Shown: positions 11,361 through 24,000 of the stretch, piece by piece
Layout of the letters: the number at the start of each line of letters is the position of its first letter
How positions within the stretch are numbered: position 1 is the stretch's first letter
Source of the DNA: Cheilinus undulatus
Taxonomy: Eukaryota > Chordata > Actinopteri > Labriformes > Labridae
Length of the DNA: 64,000 bases
Direction of reading: 5' to 3'
Assembly: GCF_018320785.1 (NCBI RefSeq)
Contig: NC_054877.1
Coordinates: 23,418,329 to 23,482,328 of the forward strand
The notes under the pieces: generated by a model
Told to the model about the DNA's origin: nothing
Database searches by the model: none
What the model saw: the letters and a program-made list of their open reading frames with translations, nothing else
Position numbers and translations under genes: made by a program

Positions 11361-12058
11361 TCAGTGAACTTTATATTCCAGGAACTACAGCATTTATATT
11401 TTAAGCACAATATGCCTGAGTATGAGAATTGTGCTATTTTTAAGCCTTTTAACTATCTGTTAAGGAACATGGAAACAGCTTAAGCCATCAATTACATATT
11501 TACCTCCACAGTTAAGAGAGGTTTATGTTATTTCTGGTTTCCAAGGGGTTGGTTAGAATAAACTCAGAAAGCTAGCATATTATTATGTCCTTTATTCTTA
11601 GTTGAAATATTTCTCCTTTATTGTCATTACCTCAATCTAAGCTGACCGAGAACAGAAGCTTAGCAAGCACAGCAACAATAACAAAGTGGGGTGGGGCTAA
11701 GGGACCACTTCTTTGCCACAGAGTGAACCTGAAGCGTGTTAAAGGTCTGGGGCTGCAGGCAGCTGTCTGCTTTGCCTGGTGGGTAATTTAACCTTTGTGG
11801 TTGCAACAACAACATTAGGAGAGGCTAAGTATTCCCGAGAGAGAGTTTAAATATGTTAACAGGGATAATGTATGGGTTTAAGTAAAAGACCCTGCTTCAC
11901 TGTGAGCTTGATTTTATTAGTTCTTTCTAGCAGAATAAGGCTGAAAACAGTCGGAGGAGCTTGTTCGGTGATTGAGCAGTGCCATAATTTGAAGTGTCTC
12001 CAGAGAAAGCAGGTGTACTCACACAGACTCTGACGTGATTTTCTCTCCTCTTCATCAG

Positions 12059-12126
12059 AATGATTGAAGACTACGGTGAGAGCGGTGACAACATGGCAGA
12101 TAGACGGCAACTGTTTGTGGAGATGA
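12059..12126 (+). CDS. dtna: dtna exon 1 (start codon)
   Basis: An acceptor (TTCATCAG) precedes AATGATTG, so at least one 5' UTR exon lies upstream. The product begins [19 protein letters not shown], matching the dystrobrevin N-terminus. The second Met (codon 12) aligns with the conserved TMAERRQLF position. The donor is A/GTAAGT, phase 1. Confidence 0.9.
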
Positions 12127-15100
12127 GTAAGTGCCCAGGGCCACACAGCTCTGTGTCATATATAAAGTACTGTTTAATAGATGTTAACAGGGCAAATTAT
12201 TTACTTTATCGTTCATGTAAAGCAAAAATCAGAAAGAGCAAGTCTTCCATGTTTCTACTGATTTTATTTCTTAATGCTTTGTCCTGATCTGTGCCTGAAT
12301 TCCATGCTATAATCTCATACAAAGACAGAGTATATCCTGTTTCACATTGTAAAAGCACCGAAAAAATGGAATAAAAGTCAGCTTATTGCAAAAAAAGAAA
12401 TAGAAATCTTGGGTCTTGACTCACAAATTAGGATAAAACTGCACAAGTGAAATATTAACTTTTGCATGGATTTTTAGAATTTAAAGATTTTTTTTCACAA
12501 GTTAATGTTTAAATTATGTATGTGAAAATATGCTCCAAACCAATTGTATCTAGAGGGTTTGGATTAAACTGAATTTTGGGGAGCTCCAAAAAACAAAACT
12601 CTTCATTGTAATTTATGATCTATGAACTGGTCTTGATATTTCCAATGATATTTGATAACCACTAATTCTTCTGCAGGGGCTCAAGACTTGGATTCCATAA
12701 GATTATCAACTTACAGAACAGCCTGCAAACTCAGATTTGTTCAGAAGAAATGCAATAGTGAGTACAATGTGCATTAATCTAGATCACTATGGTCATAATT
12801 AATGATGCATATAATTGGTATGGTTTCCTTTTTTTCCTCATTACTTAAACTTTACTGTGTGTTTTAAGGATTGAACTTTAAGGTCTGAACTACAGCCCTT
12901 TTTTGCATTGGTGTTATTGTAATTTAAATCACTTTGTCAGTATTGTATCAGGGAACCACCCCTTAAACCTGTAGTTTAATTCAGAAAATTCAGTGTTATT
13001 TTAAAGTGTAGGCTCAATCAAAAGATATTATATTTTTAGTAAGTGCATTCAAAAAAGGATTCAGGCCCCCACTTTTTTCAGTGCCATTATGTTGCAGCCC
13101 GATGCTACAACAGTTTAAATTAATTTTTTCCTCATTGGTCATTACACTCAGTGCTCCATAATGACAATTTGAAAATAGAAAGCCAAGCAGACCTTCATGT
13201 GGAGTTTTTTTTTGCATACTCCAAGTGGGCTTTGCACTGAGAAAGGCCACTCTGGCATAAGCCCAGATCAGTAGAGGGCTGCAGTGCTGGTTATCCTGTG
13301 TGGAACTTTATCCCATCTCCACACAGGATCTCTGGAGTTCAGAGTGACCATCAGATTCTTGTGATGTCATACTAAGGCCCAACTCCCCGACCAGCTCTTG
13401 GAAGAGTCCTGGTTGTGTTTTGTCTTTTGACTTCATGACTTGGTTTATGCTTTCATATGCATTGTCAGCTTATGCGATTTCAAATCTTGGGGGCAGAGTT
13501 TTCCCGTCATGCCTTTGTGCAGGGTGTTTAGCTGGGTTTCAGATGTTTTAGATGTATTTAGATGTTTAGCTGTGTTTGGATGTCGCCTGTTGTACGGGGT
13601 CACTGCTGGGATTTACTTGCACATTTTTCTTGAATTATCTTGAGTTCCTAAGTTTTTGATGCATAAACACTACTGCACCATGAGTGTAGTTGTCTTCTAG
13701 GTTGGTCAAGTCTTGGCTGTGGTGACAGCTCACTAATAAGTGTGGGGAGAGTGCAGTCTCTAAACTCACGACAAGCTCTGGCTCTGAGTCTACCTCATAA
13801 CTCCATGATTGCTATCAAATACCTAACTATGTGAGGTGGCAGTCAATAATATCAGGTGTATTCTGATTTTCAACACTCATTTTGTGGAACTTAGATGTCT
13901 TGTTTCTTGTTATTATTAGGTTGGTGGAAGAGGGGCAGTGATTACCCACAGTATTTTACACCCACTGAAATTAATTGTAATACACTCCTTAGTGTTATCA
14001 CACCAGTCAAGTGTAGTCTGGTAGAGTTAATTTTTTAACACTGACGCCAGTGTAGAGTACTATCAACACTACTCAGTGTTCACCGGTGTAAATTTTTAAC
14101 ACCATACAATGTTGGAGTAACACTGGTTCAGTGTAAAAAAAAGTAACACTTTGAAAAGTGGCAAATTAACACTCAAAAGAGTGGACACATATAAACACTT
14201 TTCTAGTCTTAGATTTAACACTGTCAGTGTTAATCTAACACTGGCGATTTTACTGTGTAGCATCTGCCTGCAACATAACATTGAAAAGTGAAGGGGATCT
14301 AACTAATTTCTGAATGCCCTGTACATATTGGTAATATAAATTATATTGTTATTGTCTATATTAAGGTTTGAAATATCGGTGTGTCAGATATCTGCAAAAA
14401 TCCAATATCCTGCATCCCTTTTCATAGTTTCCTAGATCAGGATGTTTGTATTCAGTTTTCCTGTGTATGTTTCAGTGCATTTAGTTGACATCTGGAATGT
14501 CATCGAGGCTTTCCGAGAGAGTGCCATCAACACCATGGACCTCAACGCTGAGCTCTCCGTGGCTCGTCTAGAAGTGGTACTGTCCACTATTTTTTACCAG
14601 CTGAACAAGCGCATGCCCACCACCCATCAGATCAACATAGAACACTCCATCAACCTGCTGCTTAACTTCTTGCTGGCATCGTACGACCCGTGAGTATACG
14701 TCACATGACAGGTGGTGTTTGGTTGTCTACTCTCACATCTAAGGTGGATGTGAGCCAAAGTTGGGTAAAAATACAACCTATTTACCTTCATATTGCAGAA
14801 GAATGTGTATAAACACATTTTGTAGAGATGCTAAAAGCTAAGCATGCTTAAGATGATAATCAGTGATATTCCTTTTGAGGTTCTGAGTTCATAGATCTTC
14901 TTTAAATAATTATTGACCATAATGAATTTTGTTTTTGCTCCTTTTAGTGAGGGCCATGGCAAAATATCCGTCTTTGTTGTGAAGATGGCCCTCGCAACCA
15001 TGTGTGGGGGAAAAATTCTGGATAAATTAAGATGTAAGCGACCCCAGAAATCACTTTCTTTTACCTTAAATTATGAATAATGAAATTGAAACTTCAAGTT

Positions 15101-18100
15101 TTATCCTTAATAAATCAGCTAATTGTTTTTTTTTTGTAAAGGTCACCCAGTGCACAGTCTAAGTAATGTACTGCTTTGGAATTTTTTAATATAAACTTAT
15201 TACTGCCTGTGTTATCTATATCTCTTTCTGCTTTGCTTATTGCTCCTAAAGAAGCAGATCTGGCCTAGCTCTTCATGGCTGGGACATCTCATTATTTATT
15301 ATGTTGAGTTTTATTATGTAAAAAAACAAAAAAAACAAAAAAAACATCCGTGGGAGCAGTTGAATTTGCTCGTGATGGAAAATGAAAGAGGGGCTGTGCT
15401 GCTGTAATACTTTAACAATTAATTAGAATAACCACTTTCCTTTGATTTGTTTTCACAAATAAGAGGGATAATTGTATTGTGTAATGCTGTAATTAGCCAA
15501 CTGTGGTGGCAGCTGATAATTAGCTTGATTCATTTGCACTGTTTCCAGATATTTTTTCACAGCTATCAGATCCTGCTGGATTAATGGTGCACTCGCAGTT
15601 TGACCGGTTTCTGAGGGAGGTCCTCAAATTACCCATGGCGGTTTTTGAGGGACCTTCTTTTGGATACACAGAACAAGCAGCGAGGGCATGCTTTTCACAG
15701 CAGGTGACTGTCACATAATGCTCTGTGATTGTTGTGGCATTGACGTTGTTGATGATACTTCCTGTTAAATCTCTCCCATCTGTGTCAACAGAAAAAGGTC
15801 TCCCTCAATACATTCCTCGATACGTTGATGTCAGACCCACCCCCTCAGTGTCTGGTGTGGTTACCACTCATGCATCGCCTCGCCAACGTAGAGAATGGTG
15901 AGACGCCAGAATATTTATATAGTGTAAAAAAACAAAACAAAAAGCTAACAGGGCTGGAAGGATGTAAAGTTCAGCTTTGCATCATAATCTTGAGTCACAG
16001 CACACACAGTTAGTCAAGCAGAGAGGGACAAGGAAGCACAAACACCTTCAGTGAAGACGATGACCCACTGGGACCTAACACCCTGCATATCGCTCATCAT
16101 TAACCTGTCACATGCTTACACATAGTCAGCGTTCTGCCATCATACTGCTCTGAGCATATTTGGTCAAAAAATATGAAACGGCTGCACATCTGTCCCTAAA
16201 CTAATGGAGATTAATCCCCCACTCTATGTAATGTGCTAAATAACTGGGTTTTACAATAACAGCTGTTTGTGTGTGGTTGTCCGTTTGTTTGTGTGTCTGA
16301 CCCCTCCTCCCTCCTCCCTGCAGTCTTTCACCCGGTCGAGTGCTCCTACTGCCATACTGAGAGTATGATGGGCTTCCGCTACCGCTGCCAGCAATGTCAT
16401 AATTACCAGCTCTGTCAGGACTGCTTCTGGAGGGGGCATGCCAGCGGTTCCCATAGCAACCAGCACCAAATGAAGGAGTATACGTCATGGGTAAGGAGAG
16501 GAGAGGCAAGGAGGGGGCTAAGGGAGGTGTGTCTGCTGCGGACCACTCAGTGTGGCTATTTTTGCTCTGATTCACCTCAATGTAAAGATAATGCAGATTG
16601 TGCAATGCAGGTGACTGTGTGTCTTTATCCACATCAAGAGAAATCAGCATTCTTGTGTACAGAATTGGCTCATCATTTGTGTGTTTTTTTTTTTTACCCA
16701 GAAATCCCCTGCTAAGAAATTATCCCATGCCCTCAGTAAGTCACTGAGCTGTGCATCCAGCAGAGAGCCTCTTCACCCCATGTTTGCTGAAATGCCAGAG
16801 AAACCTCTAAACCTCGCTCATATTGTGTAAGTTAGCTTGATTCTCTATATAATGCTGAAACAGAGGGATCCTTTACACACTCCTCCTTTGGCTCCTTAAA
16901 ATATTTGATTATATCCCTCAGCTGATAATTATCTTGTTGCTGCCTCTGTGTCTGAAGTGATTCCAGTCAATCTCGTAGGTCAACTGATCAATGAGGCTTA
17001 ATTATAGCCTTGGGAATGACTGTATCCTGCAACACAGCTGCTACCTTTTCCCGGACTTGACTGATGTTTTGTTGTATAAATAATAAAACAAAGGCCTACA
17101 TAAGCACATGCTCTGTGGGACTCTGCTGCTGTTAATTAGATAGATATATAAATAGTATATAAATCAGGTATAGGGACTAATGCAACAGCAAGCAAAGCAA
17201 ACCAGATACACTATACTAACAAAAGTATTCACTCACCCACCTTGACTCACATATGAACTTAAGTGACATCCCATTCTTAATCCATAGGGTTTAATATGAC
17301 GTCGGTCCACCCTTTCCAGCTATAACAGCTTGAACTCTTCTGGGGAGGCTTTCCACAAGATTTAGGAGTGTGTTTATTGGAATTTTTTACCATTATTTCA
17401 GAAGTGCATTTGTGAGGTCACACACTGATGTTGGACAAGAAGGTCTGGCTCTCAGTCTCCGCTCTAATTCATTCTCACTCTGTGCAGGCCAGTCAAGTTC
17501 ATTTACACCAAACTCTCTCATCCATGTCTTTATGATCCATGCTTTGTGCACTGGTGCACAGTCATGTTGGAACGGGAAGGGGCCATCCACAAACTGTTCC
17601 CACAAAGTTGGGAGCATGGAATTGTCCAAAATCTCTTGGTATGCTGAAGCATTCAGAGTTCCTTTCACTGGAACTAAGGGGCCAAGCCCAGCTCCCGCAA
17701 AAGAACCCCACACCATCATCCCCCCTCCACCAACTTCACACTTGGCACAATGCAGTCAGACAAGTACCGTTCTCCTGGCAACCACCAAACCCAGACTCGT
17801 TCATCAGATTGCCAGATGGAGAAGCGCGATTCGTCACTCCAGAGAATGCCACTGCTCTAGAGTCCAGTGGCGGCGTGCTTTACACCACTGCATCTGACGC
17901 TTTGCATTGCACTTGGTGATGTATGGCTTGGATGCAGCTGCTCGGCCATGGAAACCCATTCCATGAAGCTCTCTACACACTGTTCTTGAGCTAATCTGAA
18001 GGCCACATGAAGTTTGGAGGTCTGTAGCGATTGGCTCTGCAGAAAGTTGGCCACCTCTGCACACTATGCGCCTCAGCATCCGCTGAACCCGCTCCGTCAT

Positions 18101-20981
18101 TTTACGTGGCCTTGCACTTCATGGCTGAGTTGCTGTCATTCCCAATTGCTTCCACTTTGTTACAACATCACTGACAGTTGACTGTGGAATATTTAGGAGC
18201 AAGGAAATTTCACGACTGGACTTGCTGCACAGGTGGCATACTATCACGGTACCACGCTGGAATTCACTGAGCTCCTGAGAGTGACCCATTCTTTCAAAAA
18301 TGTTTGTAGAAACAGTCTGCATGCCTAGGTGCTTGATTTTTATACACCTGTGGCCATGGAAGTGATTGGAACATCTGATTTCAATTGTTTGAATGGGTGA
18401 GTGAATACTTTTGGCAACATAGTGTATCTTTTGTAGATTGCTATAATCTGGAATAGATCAATCTGTGGTTTTCTTCTGGATATAAGAATTAAGGCAATGT
18501 CTCTTACAGGGACAAACAATAGAGCCAGACTGATATAGATTTTTGGTGGCCAATGCCAGTGCTGGTATTAGTAATTCATTTAGCTGGTATATCGGTTGAT
18601 TACATTTTTATTTTGTATTAATCATCAAATAAAACAAATAGCCGCTTCTGATCCCTTGAATATAGATCAAACATGTGTTACAAAGATTTCAACTGAAGGC
18701 AGAACATTTTACTACTTCTAAATACTTTTAATGTCAAGAAAAGGACTACTGTGCAAAAATGCAGTAACCTCTGGAAAACAGAGGTGATGTTAGTGGTGTG
18801 CATTACATTGCACAGATGTGTCTTATGAAGTGGTAGTGAGTGTTTTCACAAATGGTGAATTTATTCTTACCTGTAGGTAAAAGGTAAGTGGATCAGCACC
18901 GTAATAAAAGTCACTGGTAAAACACTATTTGAAATGCACCTCTCTGATGTTCTCTCTAAACATACATTCACATTTCCTCTCCTGTATCTTTCTGAACTGT
19001 GAAGTCGTTACTGACTCAGTCCAGAAATACGCCCCCACCAACCCTCTCTGTTCTGGTCTTATCTGGCAGCGTGCGGCTGCCTGAGTGAGAGTAATATTGC
19101 TGTGAGATATGGCACCATTACGTTCATTGTTTCATTACTGACTTGGTCAAAGTTTATAGCTAGCTAATGTTAAGCTAGGTTATTTTAACGTTAGCTTGTT
19201 GCTAACATAAAGAGATGAGCATGAACGACACCACAAGGTGTGCCATGACTCATGGACAAGCAGGTTGAATTGAAACAGGAAACTTATGGAGTTATTTCAC
19301 AGACTAGTTATAAACTTAACGTTGAGGCAAACCATTCTCTTCAACAAATTTGATGCCCAGCCAGGCTGCTCTGGGCTCTAGTTCAATCTGCTTGGCAAGG
19401 TAACTATGGAGCGTATGACATGAAGGGAGCCAGAGCGCCCTCTACTGGATAAATAATAGAACACAGACATCATGTCTAAGTAAAGCAAACTCAAATTCCC
19501 TGCACTTTATTAGTGAAAATACAAGTTAAAATCTATCAGTCAACTTTTGGCCGATTAAACATTGTTTTTAATGTGCTATGATTTCCCAATTAAATCGGCT
19601 GGCTGATTAATCAGTCAGGCCCAATAAACAATATTGGAATAAAAATGGCATTCCAATATCTTTCTTTCTGTAATATATATTGTAATATGAAAAAAATAAA
19701 TTCCATAAGTCATTCCAAATAAATACAGTGGTTTTATTTGGGCTTTAATGTGGGCAACTAACATTAGAATTATGCAATCATGATTTAGTTTATTTTTATC
19801 TTAAGCCCACACCTAATAAGGAAAACAAGTCATATGCATTACTTTTTTTTGATATTCAGAATATGATGAGATGAAAGAACCAATGTTAAAGGCTGTGTGT
19901 TAGCTTTAGCTGATTGCAACATTATTCTCGTGAATCCAAATAAATCATAACCTGACACGCCAGATGGATGTGTTTCACACATCCATGTGGAAAACCTCTA
20001 ATAGACAGCGTTTAGGAAAGGGAAGAGCCTTTGAAAAAAACTTGGAGGGTGATTGGATCAACTTTCTGTCTGTCACATCTTTACGGGCCAATCAGAGCGA
20101 CAACACACGTGATGTCGTAGTCCCAAACCGACATGCTCTGCTACTGAGAACGCCATAGAGCGCTGCATAACGCGAAACCTGGTGACCGTAGACATGTCAG
20201 TACACAACTTTTGTCATTTTTGAAAAGAAAACAACTCACTGCTGTTCTTTGTTCTTCTTTTAATGGAGAAATGTTGTCAAGTTCTGATAAAAACTGACAC
20301 TTTAGCAGCATCCACGTTAAACTCTTCCGCCATAACTGCTCCGGCCTCTTGCTGCTGCTTGCATACGTCACGACTCTGCCGTGCCTGAAAGTACTGCCCT
20401 TGACGCTGATTGGTCCTGTCACTTTCTAACCAGGCCCAAACGGTTCAGATGAGAGCTTTGCAAGATGGATTTGCCAGTAAGAAACATGGAAATGGGTGAA
20501 TCCATCGGCTTTGCAAGGTTAAATAAATCAAGCATTTCTTTAACTACTTCATTTGGAACCATTAATCTGAGGGGCGCTCATAGCTACCTTGAATTTCATC
20601 TGACTGCATGAAAATGGTATAAGAGCATAAGAAATGTTCACATGCTAACGGAAAAAGCATTTCTTGTTTGCATAAAATAATTATTTTTATTCATTGGGGT
20701 AATTTCATACCATTGAGATGTGTTTACCTTGAAAGCTCATATTGCAACAAAGATAAAATTGTGATTTTGTAGTTCAGCCTTAGTGTCTGCAAAGTCCAGA
20801 TGTCTGTGATAATGTGGAGGTCCACCATGCAGATGGTCAAGTGGTTTAAGGCATGCACCATGTATGTGGGTGGCCTGGGTTCAAATCCGACCTGTGGCCC
20901 TTTACAACATGTCTCTCCCACTCTCTTCCCTGATTCCAAGTCTATCTACTGTCCTCCTGTATCTAATAAAGGCCCAAAAGT

Positions 20982-21019
<38 letters not shown>

Positions 21020-24000
21020 GGTCCAAATATGCCATCACAGAGTAAACCCCACTTATGGTCAAAAACATACTCAGAACTAAAGATAAAATATCAAAATTTG
21101 TGTTGTATTTTTTTAAAATAGTAAAGCAATAATTATATTACTATGTTTACTATATTACTAGGTTTTATTTCTGTTCTTATGTGGTTTTATTCTTATCCTG
21201 TTCATTTTAATTTTAGATTGGTGTGCTATTGTGAATGTGGGTGCTTTTCACCACCAGTACTTTGGTTAACACGCATTGTTATGCTTCACAGATAAATTTG
21301 ACTTGTATCACAAGTAATTTTTACCCCCTTAAATAGCTAAATAGGTCTAAAAATAAGGAAAGATACAAGTTGGGTGATACAGTCGTGGTTTTTTTTTTTT
21401 CAGCCAACCCAAACATTAAAAAATTCTGATCAGTTTAATTTGAACTTAATTTTAAAGGGGGCATATTTTACCCTTTTAAGACTAGTTTATATTGGTCTCA
21501 GAGGTCCCCAAAACATGCCTGTGAAGTTTATCACTGAAAAAACACTCCAGTATTCCATTTTTTCATGTCTAAAAACCCCTCTGTTTCAGCCCTTCTCAGA
21601 ATGAGCCGTTTCTGTCTGTGGCTTTTAATGATAATTAGCTGTCTGACTCCGCCCCTGACCACACCCTCTCAGGAAATGGATGCAGCACTCATGATATTAC
21701 ACACACATTTTTTTCCAAAGTTTAGACTGGGATTCAAACCATCAGTCTCCCAAACCATAATCAGCAGAGTAACCCACTGAGCTATCCAGCATCTCAGCTG
21801 GTAGCTGAGAGGATCAGTAGAGGAGGGTGGAACTTTTGGGGGCGGGCCAACCAAACCTGGGGGCGGGTGCTTAGGCCCCTGGTGTGGTCACTAGATGTAA
21901 AATCTGAGAATGGCTTGTTTCAGCACTGATTTTCTGAAAGGTGGAGAAAGGGAGGGGGTGAGGGAATGTTTTTTTCGGGTACTTGAGGGGATTGTGGACA
22001 GGCCAGGGACACATATTTGTGTTAGAAAAGCCTGAAAAAGTGAGTTTTGAGAAGTTTTGCAAAATATGTCCCCTTTAAGTATTTAACATCAGTTTTTGTT
22101 GGATGAAATAAATGCAGACACTGATCAATGAGATCTAAGCTAAAATCAGCCAATGTAATTTTCCTGTATATCATGATTGTCCCAAATCTTTCTGTTGGTA
22201 TTCTAAATTTAGTTTTCTGTTTGCACTGTTGGGTGTATTATAACACGTTTCACTCCTTTCTTGTTCTGTACTTTCCTCAGAGATACGTGGTGAGTTTGCT
22301 TTGATTATTTCACACGTGACAAAATTTGTCTACTTTCATTTATGTTACTGTAGATGTGAACCCTTTGTAATGTGCTAATAATATACATTGTAGCCAAGTC
22401 TCATCCTCCCCTGTCACTAAAGGTTATTTTTAAACACTTGCCATTTGTGTCCACTCACCCATACATATTTCCACTCATTGCATGTTCTCACTGTGTACCC
22501 CACCCTACTTTTTAGTCATACCTTTTTTGCCATGTGTTTAAAACACACAAATTGGAATTAACAATAGTAAAGCTGCAATAAGTTCATTACATAACACTTG
22601 AGAAGGATTTAAAAAAGGCAAGGACACTTGTGGCCTTGTTAACATTAAAAACTATCTTTACTGGTTTTGATTATTAAGAAAACATTTGTTTTCTATGCAG
22701 GCCTCCGAGACCAGTGAACTTCACCAATGACTACGCACTCTCCCACTCCATGCCTACATCAGGGAACCCTTACTCCACCAAAAAGTGAGTGAACACCCGT
22801 AACAATGGATGTCCTGGATTTTACAGCAGATCTTTTCAATCTGCCAAACTCCCTAAAGGCCCCGTGCCCTGTAGACTCTGTGACCCACACTGTCTTTATT
22901 TCCTTGCCTTTATTTTCACCCTGTGTGTGAGAGGCTGTGTGTGAACATTTGTGTATTGGTGTGGCGTTTTTCTTTTCTGTGGTTTTTCTTGTGTTGAGTG
23001 TAAAAAGTTTGCTTTACAGCAGGGATAATGATGTGATAAGAAAGCCTCTGACTGGGGCGGCTCCACATCTGTTGAAAGGTAAAGGGTAAGTGTCAAAGGT
23101 GTGCACATGATACTGCCTCTATAGTGCAAATGCATGTGTGAGCCATTGACTGTGTAATAATATGGACACTGCATCTCTGTCTCCTCATGTTGTAAAAAAG
23201 TGAAACCAAAATATCAGTGTAACTGGCGCCATGTGAGTTATAGCATTTATGGAATACTTTGGATTCAAGATGTGCTGGAGGAAGCCTGTTGGTGGAAACG
23301 CAGGATTGACGCAACGCTACTAACTAGGACATGCATTTTCTTGGCAATAAAACTTCAAAGAGCTCTCGGAACAGATTCAAGTTTGAAACAGATGCTCACT
23401 TGTATGTATGGTTCAGTATCTGTACTGTTAGTTTTCATTAAGCCTTCTCTTGCTGTCCTCCACTATTCTGCTAATCAGGCTAAGAACGTAGCAAGGAGCT
23501 GCACCTGTTTACAGAGCAGTCAATCATGGCATTCACTCCTTTCTTCATTAACAGACCAATCAAACAAAACGCTTAGATATATTTGTATTTTAACTTCATT
23601 GATACGGGCAGTGCATCTGGGCCTTGCCCCTTTCTTGGCTAAAACATACCATCAAAGTGAATGGTGGTAAATTGGAAGTTTCGGTCTAAGGATTTAAAAG
23701 CTGAAAATACAAAAATAGTTTTACATATTGGGAACCAAAATCAAAAGGCCAGTTAGTTAATTAATAATTAATAAATTAATAATTCAAACTCTCTCCATCA
23801 AACTGTATGAATAACCCCATCCTTTGGTTAGAACTGCCATACACTGACATCCCATACCTTATGTGTGTATTTTAAATGAATGAATTTAATTAAATGAGTT
23901 GGATATTTACTTCGTAAAATTAACAGGTGGGCAGATTACAGCTCCTGCTGTCACAGAGCATGAACAAAACATCAGTCTTACATTTCACCTCTTTACTCCT

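Larger units (their letters stand above)
6573..12058 (+). other. Proposed first intron of dtna
   Basis: About 5.5 kb without a recognisable coding exon. It contains the palindrome-rich element at 9857-10210 and the retrotransposon-derived repeat at 11008-11360. Other 5' exons could be hidden in it. Short frames near 7144 and 9068 show no family features. Confidence 0.4.

Noticed and set aside
16201-16650. Minus-strand open frame of 149 codons over the ZZ exon
   Set aside because: It is the antisense of a well-supported coding exon with high GC content, so it is a shadow.
23200-23670. Plus-strand open frame of 156 codons in a dtna intron
   Set aside because: It resembles no family, and the region around 23140-24490 looks repeat-derived (related words in opposite orientation near both ends). 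I could not fix the repeat ends, so I did not list it as a feature.
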